A stretch of DNA of 64,000 nt, from NCBI GenBank assembly GCA_905221095.1, contig CAJNBV010000004.1:1-64000 (forward strand), read 5' to 3'. The translations under genes were made by a program, and so were the position numbers. Position 1 is the first letter of the stretch; each line of letters opens with the position of its first letter. Source of the stretch: a bacterium. Lineage in GTDB: Bacteria > Bacillota > Bacilli > Lactobacillales > Streptococcaceae. Positions 24,521-35,027 of this stretch are shown one piece after another. A model generated the notes under the pieces. It made no database searches, was not told where the DNA came from, and saw nothing but the letters and a program-made list of their open reading frames with translations.

Positions 24521-25324
24521 TTAGTAGTCTTCTAGGATATCGCCGATTGGGTCGTTAGAAGTTGCGGCTCCTCCGCCACCATTTCCACCAGTTTTAGAAA
24601 GGTGAAGGTAGATAAGAGCGATAGCAACACCGATAGCACCAAATCCGATTAGAGTGATATCTGACACGGCAGCAAGCACGAAACCGATAGCGAAGAATGG
24701 CCATACTTCACGAGTTGCCATCATGTTGATAACCATAGCGTAACCAACGGCAACGACCATACCACCACCGATAGCCATACCATCTTTAAGCCAATCAGGC
24801 ATAGTATTTAGAATGCTTTGTACGGTTTCAGTTGGTACCATTAGAAGGAGTGCTGCAGGGACTGCAATACGAAGACCTTGAAGAAGAAGTGCGACAAAGT
24901 GAGCGCGTTCAACTGCTTTAAAGTCACCTTTTTTAGCAGAAGCATCAGCAGTGTGAACCAATCCGACAGAGAGTGTACGGACAATCATAGTCAAGAATAG
25001 ACCAGCAACTGCAAGAGGGATAGCAACCGCTTGGGCAACACCGATACCTGTCTTAGTAAAGTCGCCACCAAGAACCATGATAATGGCAGCAGCAACAGAA
25101 GCAAGAGCAGCGTCAGGAGCTACGGCAGCTCCGATGTTAGCCCAACCAAGGGCGATCATTTGAAGAGAACCACCAAGGATAATCCCTGCTTCAAGGTTAC
25201 CAGTAACAAGACCAATAAGGGTACAAGCTACGATTGGTTGATGGAATTGGAACTGGTCGAGGATACCTTCAAGACCTGCTAGGAAGGCTACAACGACTAC
25301 TAAAACCATAGAAATAATAGACAT
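24521..25324 (-). CDS. manM: PTS mannose/glucose transporter subunit IIC
   Basis: A 267-residue IIC permease subunit with many membrane helices. The opening MSIISMVLVVVVAFLAGLEG, followed by GNLEAGIILGGSLQMIALGW, is characteristic of the mannose-sorbose IIC family. A glycine-rich segment near the C-terminus (GGNGGGGAA) is a flexible tail. It forms the translocation channel with IID. It lies between manL and manN with short gaps and no terminator. Confidence 0.96.
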   Translation of the reverse strand: MSIISMVLVVVVAFLAGLEGILDQFQFHQPIVACTLIGLVTGNLEAGIILGGSLQMIALGWANIGAAVAPDAALASVAAAIIMVLGGDFTKTGIGVAQAVAIPLAVAGLFLTMIVRTLSVGLVHTADASAKKGDFKAVERAHFVALLLQGLRIAVPAALLLMVPTETVQSILNTMPDWLKDGMAIGGGMVVAVGYAMVINMMATREVWPFFAIGFVLAAVSDITLIGFGAIGVAIALIYLHLSKTGGNGGGGAATSNDPIGDILEDY

Positions 25325-25349
25325 CTTTAAAATCCTTTCATAAAATCGA

Positions 25350-26339
25350 TTATTGCACGTTTGCTTTGTTGATCAAGTCAAACAAATCTTTTTTCGTGTC
25401 GTTTGGTACTTTACGTACGTCAAATTCAACACCAAGGTCACGCATTTTTTCAAATGTAGCAACGTCTTCTTTATCCATAGACAAAACGTTGTTAACCATT
25501 GTTTTACCAGTTGAGTGAGCCATTGATCCTACGTTAAGGGTCTTGATTGGCACGCCACCTTCGATGGCACGAAGGGCATCTTGAGGTGTTTCAAACAAGA
25601 TAAGGGCATGTGTTCCTCCAAATCGAGGATCTTTTGCAACGTCGATTAGTTTTTGGATAGGAACAACGTTTGCTTTCACTTTACCTGGAGCTGCTTGTTT
25701 AATCAATTCTTTACGTAATTCGTCTTTAGCTACATTATCTGAAGCAACGATGATACGGTCTGCTTTTGAATCTGGAGTCCAAGCAGTTGCAACCTGACCG
25801 TGAAGTAGACGAGTGTCTAGGCGAGCAAGGTTGATTTTGAGTTTTCCGTCTCCGATAACAGTTCCTTCTGGAATCGCAGCTTGGGCAACTGGAGCAGCTG
25901 CAGCGCTTGCTACTTCCTCAACTGGGTTTAGCTCTTCTGGAAGAGCCTTGATGCCATCTTTGGCTTCTTTAATGATATTCGCAGCGACTTTTTCTACACC
26001 TGCAGCAGCGTCCATAAGGCGCTCTGTATAGGCTTGAATTAACATCGGTAAGTTAAGTCCTGTGATGATGGCAAACTTACGCTCAGGATTTTCTCCCATC
26101 ACGCGGCTAGCTTGGTTAAATGGAGATCCACTCCAAAGGTCAGCCAAAACTAGAACCTCATCTTCTGCGTCAAATGCAGCAACAGCGTTATTAAACTTAG
26201 CGTATAGATCATCAGGACCTTCATTTGGCATAAAGGTTACAACTTGAACCTTTTCTTGTTCACCAAAGATCATAGAACCTGACTGATGAATACCCGCAGC
26301 AAATTCGCCGTGGCTCGCAATAATGATTCCGATACTCAT
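25350..26339 (-). CDS. manL: PTS mannose/glucose transporter subunit IIAB
   Basis: A 329-residue fused IIA-IIB protein. IIA has the phosphorylated His in [12 protein letters not shown] (residue 9 or 10). An Ala/Pro-rich linker ([11 protein letters not shown]) follows, then IIB with [17 protein letters not shown] carrying its phospho-His. It accepts phosphate from HPr and passes it to sugar bound by IICD, and in streptococci it also mediates glucose repression. AGGAGG lies 10 bases before the ATG at 26339 but only one base before an upstream in-frame ATG at 26348, so 26339 is preferred. Confidence 0.95.
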
Positions 26340-26375
26340 TATTGTCATTCCTCCTTTTTGTTGTTTCAGTTTTCT

Positions 26376-26392
26376 TTTAAGAAAACTTTAAG
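26376..26392 (+). promoter_or_regulatory. CiaR box (TTTAAG-N5-TTTAAG) in the manLMN leader
   Basis: TTTAAG at 26376-26381 and 26387-26392 are spaced by exactly five bases (AAAAC), matching the CiaR direct-repeat consensus. A third TTTAAG at 26397-26402 has a spacing of four. The box lies just downstream of the man promoter -10 (26401-26406, minus strand), a position expected to give repression. My recollection is that manLMN belongs to the pneumococcal CiaR regulon. Confidence 0.75.
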
Positions 26393-26400
26393 ACTTTTTA

Positions 26401-26429
26401 AGTATAAACCGTTTTCATCTAAAAATCAA
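26401..26429 (-). promoter_or_regulatory. manLMN promoter with embedded cre site
   Basis: On the minus strand, TTGATT (26424-26429) and TATACT (26401-26406) are spaced by 17 bases. ATGAAAACGGTTTAT (26404-26418) matches the CcpA cre consensus WTGNAANCGNWNNCW except at one base. The cre covers the spacer and part of the -10, so CcpA binding would block polymerase. Confidence 0.78.
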
Positions 26430-26528
26430 CTATTTATCATAAAATAATTAAAAAGATTACATCTGAAAATATTGATATATTGAGTTTTAGAGAAGTTTTT
26501 TTGAATCCTTATTAAAAAATTTAATATA

Positions 26529-26558
26529 AAAAAGTTGGAAGCGCATTCCAACTTTTAA
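26529..26558. terminator. Terminator of adhP, possibly bidirectional
   Basis: AAAGTTGGAA and TTCCAACTTT form a perfect 10-bp stem around GCGCA, followed by a T run when read on the minus strand after adhP. Confidence 0.88.
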
Positions 26559-26575
26559 AATAGGTTTTTATTAGA

Positions 26576-27595
26576 TTAGTGGGTGAAATCGAGTACCATA
26601 CGTCCTTGAATTTGACCTTTTTCCATTTCGTCAAAAATGGCTACCGCATCTTCTACTGGACGTTTTTGAACAACTGGAACTACTAAACCTTCTGCACCGA
26701 ATTGGAAGGCTTCTTCCAAGTCTTTACGAGTTCCGACAAGAGAACCGATGACTTGGATTCCATCTAGAACTGTTTTGACGATGCTGAGTTCCATCATTTC
26801 AGAAGGAAGACCAACAGCGACGACGCGACCACCAGCACGAACGGAGTCAACAGCCTGGTTGAAGGCAACTTTAGATACAGCAGTTACGACAGCTGAGTGA
26901 GCTCCTCCATTTGTTTTTTCTTTGATGAGTCCTGGTACATCGTCAACTTCGAGGCCGTTAATAACGATATCCGCACCGACTTCTTTAGCAAGGGCAAGTT
27001 TGTCGTTGTTGATATCAACTGCGATGACATGAGCATTGAATACTTTTTTAGCGTATTGAACAGCTAGGTTACCAAGTCCACCAGCACCGTAAAGAACAAC
27101 CCATTGGCCTGGTTCAACTTTGGCTTCTTTAATAGCTTTATAGGTCGTTACCCCAGCACATGTGATAGATGAAGCTTGGGCTGGATCAAGTCCGTCAGGA
27201 ACTTTGACAGCATAGTCTGCTGTTACTATACATTGTTCAGCCATACCACCATCTACTGAGTAACCAGCATTTTTTACTGTACGGCAAAGAGTTTCACGGC
27301 CAGTAGTACAGTATTCGCAAGTACCACATCCTTCAAAGAACCAAGCAACGCTGACACGGTCGCCAACTTTAAGGCTTTTAACATCTGGAGCAATTTCCTT
27401 AACGATACCAACACCTTCGTGTCCTAAAACACGTCCTGGTACTTGACCAAAGTCACCATGGGCAACGTGGAGGTCAGTGTGGCAAACACCACAGTATTCA
27501 ATTTCTACAAGTGCTTCTCCAGTTTCAAGTGGACGGAGTACTTTTTCTTCAACAGCAACACCAGTGCTTTCTGGATTTACAACAACAGCTTTCAT
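26576..27595 (-). CDS. adhP: Zinc-dependent alcohol dehydrogenase
   Basis: A 339-residue medium-chain dehydrogenase. The catalytic zinc ligands are in [10 protein letters not shown] and GHEGVG, and the structural zinc site has four Cys in CGTCEYC...C. The NAD-binding GAGGLGNLA motif is at about residue 171. It interconverts ethanol and acetaldehyde using NADH. The ATG at 27595 follows AGGAGG by six bases, so the frame open further upstream is not used. The promoter carries a Rex-like operator, which fits redox control. Confidence 0.94.
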   Translation of the reverse strand: MKAVVVNPESTGVAVEEKVLRPLETGEALVEIEYCGVCHTDLHVAHGDFGQVPGRVLGHEGVGIVKEIAPDVKSLKVGDRVSVAWFFEGCGTCEYCTTGRETLCRTVKNAGYSVDGGMAEQCIVTADYAVKVPDGLDPAQASSITCAGVTTYKAIKEAKVEPGQWVVLYGAGGLGNLAVQYAKKVFNAHVIAVDINNDKLALAKEVGADIVINGLEVDDVPGLIKEKTNGGAHSAVVTAVSKVAFNQAVDSVRAGGRVVAVGLPSEMMELSIVKTVLDGIQVIGSLVGTRKDLEEAFQFGAEGLVVPVVQKRPVEDAVAIFDEMEKGQIQGRMVLDFTH

Positions 27596-27689
27596 AGCTA
27601 TCCTCCTTGATATTGGCCGAGAACAGGGACAACGGGACTGGATTGATTTTTTCAACAGAGTCGAGTGTGACGAGCTCTCTTGTATTTAT

Positions 27690-27724
27690 ATGTGAAGTAT
27701 ATCACAAAAGAAAGCCTTTTCCAA
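27690..27724 (-). promoter_or_regulatory. adhP promoter with Rex-like operator
   Basis: On the minus strand, TTGGAA (27719-27724) and TATACT (27696-27701) are spaced by 17 bases. TTGTGA-TATACT-TCACAT (27690-27707) matches the Rex consensus TTGTGA-N6-TCACAA at all but the last base and contains the whole -10 box, so Rex would repress unless NADH is high. The leader is about 95 bases. Confidence 0.75.
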
Positions 27725-27780
27725 GGTTTTGGAGGTAAAAAATAGAACAATCGATTAACTGGTTGATGAGACTGTGAAAA

Positions 27781-27809
27781 GAGCACAAAGACCAGCTTGC
27801 AAGCTGGTC
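27781..27809 (-). terminator. Terminator of the Cof-type phosphatase gene
   Basis: GACCAGCTTG and CAAGCTGGTC (27790-27809) form a perfect 20-base palindrome. Read on the minus strand it is followed by TTTGTGCTCTTTT, so it ends the phosphatase gene. Confidence 0.75.
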
Positions 27810-27817
27810 AGAATGGA

Positions 27818-28630
27818 CTATAAGAATAAGTCTTGTAGGGTTTTGGCAACCCCGTCTTGGTCATTGGTCAGGGAAATTTGCTCATCCGCATAAGGGAGTA
27901 GCTCCGGATTGGCATTTTTCATGGCATAGCCCTTCCCAGCAAAAGCGAGCATTTCGGTATCATTGTGTTCATCTCCAAAGGCAATCAAATCTTTTTTGTC
28001 GCGGTTCATTACCTTGAGCAAGTAGTCCAAAGCAAAGGCTTTGTTGACTCCTTTTGGGGTACATTCAAGGATATTGAGCGGACCACCCCAGGTATTGATA
28101 GACAGTTGATGCTGATAGAAGGCGTTCATTTCTTCTGCCAAAGCATACTTGTCACTGGCTCTGGTCTGCAGCAGAATACAGTTAGGATCCTTGGTCACCA
28201 ATTCAGGCTGAAATTGATTTTCAGGCTGGAAAGCTTCTACACCAAATAGTTTGGGATTGGCAATTTCTTCATTGGGATTTGTAATGTAGAATTTTTTACG
28301 ATATTCTCCAGCGATAAAATCGGCTTGAATATCCTCTGAACGTCGAACCATATCTAGCAGATATTTTTTGTCTACGGTCAAACACTTTTCAAAGTCCCAA
28401 ACCTGGTCTGGTAAATGAGTAAGGGAGCCGTTGAAGTTAATCATAGGAGTGTCTAGGCCTAGCTCACGGTAAAAATCTTTTGACATGCGGTAAGGGCGAC
28501 CTGTCGTAATAATAACCTGATGGCCTTTTTCAGCAACTTTTTTAATGGTTTCTTTGGTAAAGTCAGAAATTTGACTGTCTGAGTTGAGCAGGGTTCCATC
28601 TAGGTCAACTGCAATAATTTTCTTCGTCAT
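27818..28630 (-). CDS. Cof-type HAD-IIB sugar phosphatase
   Basis: A 270-residue HAD hydrolase. Motif I is AVDLDGTLL with the nucleophile D9 and acid/base D11, motif II is ITTGR, and the C-terminal motif is FGDEHNDTEMLAFAG. A type IIB cap lies between about residues 85 and 190. Members dephosphorylate sugar phosphates and related metabolites, and the closest described type is YidA/YwpJ. An extended -10 (TGC-TATAAT, 28670-28678, minus strand) lies 40 bases upstream of the start. The substrate is unknown. Confidence 0.9.
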   Translation of the reverse strand: MTKKIIAVDLDGTLLNSDSQISDFTKETIKKVAEKGHQVIITTGRPYRMSKDFYRELGLDTPMINFNGSLTHLPDQVWDFEKCLTVDKKYLLDMVRRSEDIQADFIAGEYRKKFYITNPNEEIANPKLFGVEAFQPENQFQPELVTKDPNCILLQTRASDKYALAEEMNAFYQHQLSINTWGGPLNILECTPKGVNKAFALDYLLKVMNRDKKDLIAFGDEHNDTEMLAFAGKGYAMKNANPELLPYADEQISLTNDQDGVAKTLQDLFL

Positions 28631-28753
28631 AGGGACCTTTCTAGTGTCTTTTCAGATAAGATGTCTACTATTATAGCAGAAAGCAGGCAGAAAAGCAGAT
28701 TCGAAACAAAAAAAGAAATTTCATCAAATTCTTAAATAAATCAAACAAAGATA

Positions 28754-28782
28754 TTGAAAAAGTGAATGATAAATGATATAAT
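28754..28782 (+). promoter_or_regulatory. Promoter of the purine permease gene
   Basis: TTGAAA (28754-28759) and TGA-TATAAT (TATAAT at 28777-28782) are spaced by 17 bases, a strong extended -10 promoter. The leader is only about 30 bases, too short for a purine riboswitch. Confidence 0.85.
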
Positions 28783-28819
28783 CCTATTATTGTTCGTAAA
28801 AAATAAAAGGAGATTGATA

Positions 28820-30238
28820 ATGGACAAATTATTTAAACTAAAAGAGAACGGTACAGACGTTCGTACAGAGGTTCTTGCTGGTTTAACAACTTTCTTTGCA
28901 ATGAGCTATATTCTCTTTGTAAACCCACAAATTCTTTCGCAAACAGGAATGCCTGCTCAGGGTGTATTCCTTGCAACGATTATCGGTGCAGTAGCAGGAA
29001 CCTTGATGATGGCCTTCTATGCTAACCTGCCATACGCTCAAGCGCCAGGTATGGGACTCAATGCCTTCTTTACCTTTACAGTCGTATTCGGTCTTGGTTA
29101 TTCATGGCAAGAAGCCCTAGCTATGGTCTTCATCTGTGGAATTATCTCATTGATTATTACCTTGACAAATGTTCGTAAAATGATCATTGAATCGATTCCA
29201 AACGCTCTTCGCTCAGCCATTTCAGCTGGTATCGGTGTCTTTCTTGCCTACGTAGGGATTAAGAATGCTGGGCTTTTGAAATTCTCTATCGATCCAGGAA
29301 ATTACACGGTTGCAGGAGAAGGGGCTGACAAGGCTCAAGCAGCGATTACAGCAAATGCTTCAGCAGTTCCAGGATTGGTTAGCTTTAATAATCCAGCTGT
29401 TTTGGTGGCTCTTGCAGGACTTGCCATTACGATCTTCTTTGTCATTAAAGGGATTAAAGGGGGAATTATCCTCTCTATCTTGACAACAACTGTTCTTGCT
29501 ATTGCAGTTGGTTTGGTAGATTTGTCTAGTATCGATTTTGCTAATAACCATGTTGGTGCAGCCTTTGAAGACTTGAAGACAGTCTTTGGTGCAGCTCTTG
29601 GTTCAGAAGGTTTGGGAGCTTTGATTTCAGATACAGCTCGCTTGCCTGAAACTCTGATGGCCATTCTTGCCTTCTCATTGACAGATATTTTTGACACAAT
29701 TGGTACCTTGATCGGTACAGGTGAAAAAGTTGGTATCGTAGCGACAAATGGTGAAAATCACCAATCAGCTAAGTTGGATAAGGCTCTTTACTCTGACTTG
29801 ATTGGTACTTCAATTGGTGCTATCGCAGGTACTTCAAACGTAACGACTTATGTTGAGTCTGCTGCTGGTATCGGTGCAGGTGGACGTACTGGTTTGACAG
29901 CCTTGGTCGTGGCAATCTGTTTTGCGATCTCAAGCTTCTTTAGCCCACTTCTAGCGATCGTACCAACAGCCGCTACAGCTCCAATCTTGATTATCGTTGG
30001 GATTATGATGTTGGCTAGCTTGAAAAATATCCATTGGGACGATATGTCTGAAGCAGTTCCTGCCTTCTTCACATCTATCTTTATGGGATTCAGCTACTCT
30101 ATCACTCAAGGGATTGCAGTTGGTTTCTTGACTTACACTTTGACTAAGATTGTCAAAGGTCAAGCTAAAGATGTTCATGTCATGATTTGGATTTTGGATG
30201 CCTTGTTTATCCTGAACTACATCAGCATGGCACTATAA
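28820..30238 (+). CDS. NCS2-family purine permease (PbuG/PbuO type)
   Basis: A 472-residue membrane permease of the AzgA/PbuG branch, with about 12-14 helices. Typical motifs are LAGLTTFFAMSYILFVNP at the N-terminus, APGMGLNAFF, and DIFDTIGTLIGTG (about residues 285-297), plus GTSNVTTYVESAAGIGAGGR. It should import hypoxanthine, guanine or adenine by proton symport. The ATG at 28820 has AAAGGAGA eight bases upstream. An upstream in-frame ATG at 28766 overlaps the promoter and is rejected. Confidence 0.93.
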   Translation: MDKLFKLKENGTDVRTEVLAGLTTFFAMSYILFVNPQILSQTGMPAQGVFLATIIGAVAGTLMMAFYANLPYAQAPGMGLNAFFTFTVVFGLGYSWQEALAMVFICGIISLIITLTNVRKMIIESIPNALRSAISAGIGVFLAYVGIKNAGLLKFSIDPGNYTVAGEGADKAQAAITANASAVPGLVSFNNPAVLVALAGLAITIFFVIKGIKGGIILSILTTTVLAIAVGLVDLSSIDFANNHVGAAFEDLKTVFGAALGSEGLGALISDTARLPETLMAILAFSLTDIFDTIGTLIGTGEKVGIVATNGENHQSAKLDKALYSDLIGTSIGAIAGTSNVTTYVESAAGIGAGGRTGLTALVVAICFAISSFFSPLLAIVPTAATAPILIIVGIMMLASLKNIHWDDMSEAVPAFFTSIFMGFSYSITQGIAVGFLTYTLTKIVKGQAKDVHVMIWILDALFILNYISMAL

Positions 30239-30241
30239 ATG

Positions 30242-30281
30242 CTATAATATAAAAAGGGGTTCTCCCCTTTTTATATTATAG
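30242..30281. terminator. Terminator after the purine permease gene
   Basis: A perfect 18-bp stem, from CTATAATATAAAAAGGGG to its reverse complement, surrounds TTCT. It has T-rich and A-rich flanks on both sides. Confidence 0.92.
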
Positions 30282-30342
30282 TTACTTGAAAATTGCTTCA
30301 AACTAGGTAGGTGATTTTGATTGAATGGTAGGAGTATGATTG

Positions 30343-31050
30343 ATGATAAAAAAGAATATTTGGGGTGAAGTATTAAACCGGGGGAAGTGGTTAATAATCT
30401 TTCTAGTAGGGCTTTTGTTTTCTCAGTTTCCTTTAGCCCTAGCAACTTTTCTAACTAGCAGAAAATTTCCACTGCTTCAAACGGGACTATTAGTAGGGGC
30501 CTTATCTCTTGTGGTTTTAACTGTATTTATAATAGGTGCTAGGAAAACACAGTTGGCTAGTTTTGGTTTATCGTTTTTCAAGGCTAAGGATTTGGCTAGA
30601 TTGGCCTTAAGCTATCTAGTGATTCTTGCCTTTAATATTCTTGGTGTGGTCTTACTGCGTTTGATGAATGAAACAACAACCAGCAATCAATCAAATATTA
30701 ATGATTTGATCCAGAATAGTTCCTTAATTTCCAGTTTTTTCTTACTGGTTCTAATAGCTCCTATTTGTGAGGAGATTTTATGTCGAGGTATAATTCCTAA
30801 AAAGATTTTTAGAGGAAATGAAAATTTGGGATACATAATAGGTGCAATTGTATTTGCTTTGCTGCATCTACCAACAAATCTGCCTTCTCTTTTAATCTAT
30901 GGTGGCATGTCATCGGTTTTAACGTGGACTGTCTATAAAACCCAACGTTTGGAAATGTCTATCTTACTTCATATGATTGTTAACGGAGTAGTCTTTTGCT
31001 TGTTTGCACTTGTGATTATTGTTAGTAGAACCTTTGGTGTGCCTATTTAA
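30343..31050 (+). CDS. CPBP-family intramembrane metalloprotease (Abi)
   Basis: A 235-residue membrane protein with about seven helices. The CPBP motifs are in order: CEEILCRGII (EExxxR, about residues 146-155), ALLHLPTN with a His ligand, and HMIVNGV with the second His/Asn. Relatives include CAAX prenyl proteases and bacteriocin-immunity or abortive-infection proteins, and the role here is not known. AGGAG lies eight bases before the ATG at 30343, which is preferred over a TTG at 30340. It stands alone between two terminators. Confidence 0.85.
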   Translation: MIKKNIWGEVLNRGKWLIIFLVGLLFSQFPLALATFLTSRKFPLLQTGLLVGALSLVVLTVFIIGARKTQLASFGLSFFKAKDLARLALSYLVILAFNILGVVLLRLMNETTTSNQSNINDLIQNSSLISSFFLLVLIAPICEEILCRGIIPKKIFRGNENLGYIIGAIVFALLHLPTNLPSLLIYGGMSSVLTWTVYKTQRLEMSILLHMIVNGVVFCLFALVIIVSRTFGVPI

Positions 31051-31156
31051 GGTTCTCTACTTTAAAAGTTAAGGGCAATATTTTAAAAATGGGAGAAATG
31101 GTTCTGCTAAATGGAAGCAATTTTTCTTGAGGGAGAAATTGCCTCCTTCAACTGTG

Positions 31157-31190
31157 AAAAAGATGAATGCAATCGTGTCCATCTTTTTCT
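31157..31190 (+). terminator. Terminator upstream of folP
   Basis: AAAAAGATG (31157-31165) pairs with CATCTTTTT (31180-31188) around a 14-base loop and runs into a T-rich tract. It ends the CPBP gene transcript. Confidence 0.7.
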
Positions 31191-31198
31191 TTTTATGG

Positions 31199-31204
31199 TA
31201 AAAT
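31199..31204 (+). promoter_or_regulatory. -10 box of the folate operon
   Basis: TAAAAT at 31199-31204, with a weak TGTCCA -35 at 31176-31181 spaced by 17 bases. Transcription from about 31211 leaves a 35-base leader to the ATG at 31246 and rules out the ATG at 31216 as the main start. Confidence 0.5.
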
Positions 31205-31206
31205 AG

Positions 31207-32196
<990 letters not shown>

Positions 32197-32197
32197 G

Positions 32198-33520
32198 ATG
32201 AAAGAAATTGAAAACAATCAGTGGATTGCCAACTACCGGACGGACCAACCGCATTTTGGCTTGGAACGTATGGTGGAACTATTAGCTTTGCGTGGCAATC
32301 CCCATCTCAAACTTAAGGTCATCCATATCGGAGGGACCAATGGCAAGGGGTCTACCATTGCTTTTTTGAAGAATATGCTAGAAAAACTAGGGCTGAGAGT
32401 TGGAGTTTTCAGCTCGCCCTATCTCATTCATTACAAAGATCAGATTAGCATCAATGGGGAATCTATCCCAGAGGCTAGACTAGAAGCCCTCATGGCAGAC
32501 TATCAGTCTTTGCTGGAAGGGGAATCGGCTACCAATTTGCAGGGGACAACTGAGTTTGAAATAATTACAGCTATAGCCTATGATTACTTTGCCTCAGAGC
32601 AAGTAGATGTGGCTATCATGGAAGTCGGCATGGGTGGGCTTTTAGATAGTACCAATATTTGCCAGCCTATTCTAACAGGCATCACGACCATTGGATTGGA
32701 TCATGTAGCCCTACTTGGTGATACCTTGGAAGCCATAGCAGAGCAGAAGGCTGGTATTATCAAACAAGGAATTCCCTTGGTGACAGGTAACATTTCTTCA
32801 GAAGCGCTAGCTGTGATTGACTCCATTGCAGAAGATAAAAATGCACCGAGACTTGCCTATGGGAAAGATTATCAATTTAGTCACCAAGAGAGTGTGGTGA
32901 CAGGGGAAATTTTTGACTATGCAAGTGCTGTCAGACAAGGTCGTTTTCAGACTGGTTTGCTTGGTTTGCACCAGATAGAGAATGCTGGGATGGCCATAGC
33001 TTTACTTGATACTTTTTGTCAAGAAGATGGTCGAGAACTAGCAAGAAATGACTTGATAGTTCAAGCCTTGGAAGAAACAAGATGGCCAGGGCGTCTGGAG
33101 GTCGTGTCGAGAGAACCCTTGATGATCTTGGACGGGGCCCACAATCCTCATGCTATCAAGGCTTTATTAACCACTTTGCAAGAACGATTTGCGGATTATC
33201 ATAAGGACATCCTCTTTACTTGTATCAAAACCAAGGCCTTAGAGGATATGTTGGATTTGTTGGAGGAAATCCCAGATACCGAGCTTACCCTGACACATTT
33301 TGACGATAGTCGGGCAACTGATGAAAGCGTGCTGAAAAAGACAGCCAAATCTAGAAATCTCAGCTACAAAGGTTGGCAGGATTTTCTAGAGCAGAAATTG
33401 ACAGATAAAAAAGAAGAGAAACAAACAGTTAGGATTGTCACGGGTTCCTTGTATTTCTTGAGCCAAGTGAGGGCCTATCTGATGGAGAGGAAAAACGAGA
33501 ATGGATACACAAAAGATTGA
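32198..33520 (+). CDS. folC: Dihydrofolate synthase / folylpolyglutamate synthase
   Basis: A 440-residue Mur-ligase-family enzyme (pneumococcal SulB). The P-loop is GGTNGKGST (about residues 46-54), a conserved segment is [11 protein letters not shown], and the second ATP-site region is [10 protein letters not shown]. It attaches glutamate to dihydropteroate and lengthens the polyglutamate tail of folates. It starts one base after folP and its 3' end overlaps folE by 20 bases, so the three are co-translated. Confidence 0.94.
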   Translation: MKEIENNQWIANYRTDQPHFGLERMVELLALRGNPHLKLKVIHIGGTNGKGSTIAFLKNMLEKLGLRVGVFSSPYLIHYKDQISINGESIPEARLEALMADYQSLLEGESATNLQGTTEFEIITAIAYDYFASEQVDVAIMEVGMGGLLDSTNICQPILTGITTIGLDHVALLGDTLEAIAEQKAGIIKQGIPLVTGNISSEALAVIDSIAEDKNAPRLAYGKDYQFSHQESVVTGEIFDYASAVRQGRFQTGLLGLHQIENAGMAIALLDTFCQEDGRELARNDLIVQALEETRWPGRLEVVSREPLMILDGAHNPHAIKALLTTLQERFADYHKDILFTCIKTKALEDMLDLLEEIPDTELTLTHFDDSRATDESVLKKTAKSRNLSYKGWQDFLEQKLTDKKEEKQTVRIVTGSLYFLSQVRAYLMERKNENGYTKD

Positions 33521-34055
33521 AGCAGCTGTAAAAATGATTATCGAGGCTGTAGGAGAGGACGCTAACCGCGAGGGTTTGCAGGAAACACCTGCTCGTGTAG
33601 CCCGTATGTACCAAGAGATTTTTTCAGGTCTTGGCCAAACAGCGGAGGAACATTTGTCAAAATCCTTTGAGATTATCGATGATAACATGGTAGTAGAAAA
33701 GGATATCTTTTTCCATACTATGTGTGAGCACCACTTCTTGCCATTTTATGGTAAAGCGCACATTGCTTATATTCCAGATGGTCGTGTGGCGGGCTTGTCT
33801 AAGCTAGCCCGTACGGTTGAAGTTTATTCTAAGAAACCACAAATTCAAGAACGTTTGAATATCGAAGTGGCCGATGCCTTGATGGACTATCTGGGGGCTA
33901 AGGGAGCCTTTGTTGTCATCGAGGCGGAACATATGTGTATGAGCATGCGTGGTGTCAGAAAACCAGGAACTGCCACCTTGACGACAGTAGCTCGTGGTCT
34001 ATTTGAAACAGATAAGGACCTTCGAGATCAGGCTTATCGTTTAATGGGACTATAA
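33501..34055 (+). CDS. folE: GTP cyclohydrolase I
   Basis: A 184-residue enzyme (pneumococcal SulC) catalysing the first step of folate synthesis, GTP to dihydroneopterin triphosphate. Zinc ligands are in [11 protein letters not shown] and in [10 protein letters not shown]. The motif [11 protein letters not shown] binds substrate. Length and both metal motifs are intact. It overlaps the end of folC. Its stop codon TAA is shared with the first base of a BOX element. Confidence 0.96.
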   Translation: MDTQKIEAAVKMIIEAVGEDANREGLQETPARVARMYQEIFSGLGQTAEEHLSKSFEIIDDNMVVEKDIFFHTMCEHHFLPFYGKAHIAYIPDGRVAGLSKLARTVEVYSKKPQIQERLNIEVADALMDYLGAKGAFVVIEAEHMCMSMRGVRKPGTATLTTVARGLFETDKDLRDQAYRLMGL

Positions 34056-34170
34056 TACTCTTCGAAAATCAAATTTAAACCACGGCAGCTTCCATCTGCA
34101 ACCTCAAAACAGTGTTTTGAGCAGACTGCGGCTAGCTTCCTAGTTTGCACTTTGATTTTCATTGAGTATA
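34055..34170 (+). repeat. BOX element (short, A-B-C) between folE and folBK
   Basis: It begins ATACTCTTCGAAAATC (boxA start, internally shortened). boxB follows with CAACCTCAAAACAGTGTTTTG, then boxC ends with TTTTCATTGAGTATA. Its first base overlaps the folE stop codon, and a terminator follows immediately, so the repeat splits the folate operon. Confidence 0.9.
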
Positions 34171-34175
34171 AAAAG

Positions 34176-34198
34176 AATCCGCTTCAAGCGGATTTTTC
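34176..34198 (+). terminator. Terminator inside the folate gene cluster
   Basis: AATCCGCT and AGCGGATT form an 8-bp stem with loop TCA, followed by TTTTTC. It lies 16 bases before the folBK start, so folBK either depends on read-through or has its own promoter. Confidence 0.75.
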
Positions 34199-34213
34199 TA
34201 GAAAGGACTAGTT

Positions 34214-35026
34214 ATGGATCAACTGCAGATTAAAGATTTGGAAATTTTTGCCTATCATGGTCTGTTTCCTAGTGAGAAAGAATTGGGGCAGAAGTTTGTC
34301 GTTTCAGCCATCCTATCCTATGATATGACCAAGGCGGCGACAGATTTGGATTTAACAGCCTCTGTCCATTATGGAGAATTGTGTCAGCAGTGGACGACTT
34401 GGTTTCAGGAAACCACTGAGGACTTGATTGAAACGGTAGCTTACAAATTGGTAGAACGTACTTTTGAGACCTATCCTCTTGTCCAAGAAATTAATTTGGA
34501 ACTGAAAAAGCCTTGGGCGCCGGTTCATTTGCCACTAGACACTTGCTCAGTGACTATTCATCGTCGCAAGCAGCGAGCCTTTATCGCCCTAGGAAGCAAT
34601 ATGGGGGATAAGCAAGCGAACTTGGAGCAAGCCATTGACAAACTGCAAGCTCGTGGCATCCATATTCTCAAAGAGTCCAGTGTCTTAGCGACGGAGCCTT
34701 GGGGTGGAGTGGAGCAGGATAGTTTTGTCAATCAAGTGGTTGAGGTGGAAACCTGGCTACCAGCACCAGTCTTGTTAGAAACCTTGTTAGCCATTGAGTC
34801 AGAGATGGGACGGGTGAGAGAAATCCATTGGGGACCTCGTTTGATTGATTTGGACTTGCTCTTTGTGGAGGATCAGGTTATTTATACAGACAACCTTATT
34901 TTGCCTCATCCTTACATAGCGGAACGCCTGTTTGTTCTTGAGTCTCTACAAGAAATTGCGCCTCATTTTATCCATCCGACATTAAAGCAACCTATCCGCA
35001 ACTTGTATGATGCTTTGAAAAAATAG
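34214..35026 (+). CDS. folK: Bifunctional dihydroneopterin aldolase / HPPK
   Basis: A 270-residue fusion (pneumococcal SulD). Residues 1-118 are FolB-type aldolase ([19 protein letters not shown], with the [12 protein letters not shown] substrate region). Residues 120-270 are HPPK ([15 protein letters not shown], then [12 protein letters not shown] and [13 protein letters not shown], which bind Mg-ATP and pterin). It makes the pterin pyrophosphate used by FolP. The fused form is typical of mitis-group streptococci. A BOX element and a terminator lie directly upstream. Confidence 0.94.
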   Translation: MDQLQIKDLEIFAYHGLFPSEKELGQKFVVSAILSYDMTKAATDLDLTASVHYGELCQQWTTWFQETTEDLIETVAYKLVERTFETYPLVQEINLELKKPWAPVHLPLDTCSVTIHRRKQRAFIALGSNMGDKQANLEQAIDKLQARGIHILKESSVLATEPWGGVEQDSFVNQVVEVETWLPAPVLLETLLAIESEMGRVREIHWGPRLIDLDLLFVEDQVIYTDNLILPHPYIAERLFVLESLQEIAPHFIHPTLKQPIRNLYDALKK

Positions 35027-35027
35027 A

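Noticed and set aside
28783..28819. Possible purine riboswitch before the purine permease gene
   Set aside because: The leader after the -10 is only about 30 bases and lacks the three-way-junction core sequences.
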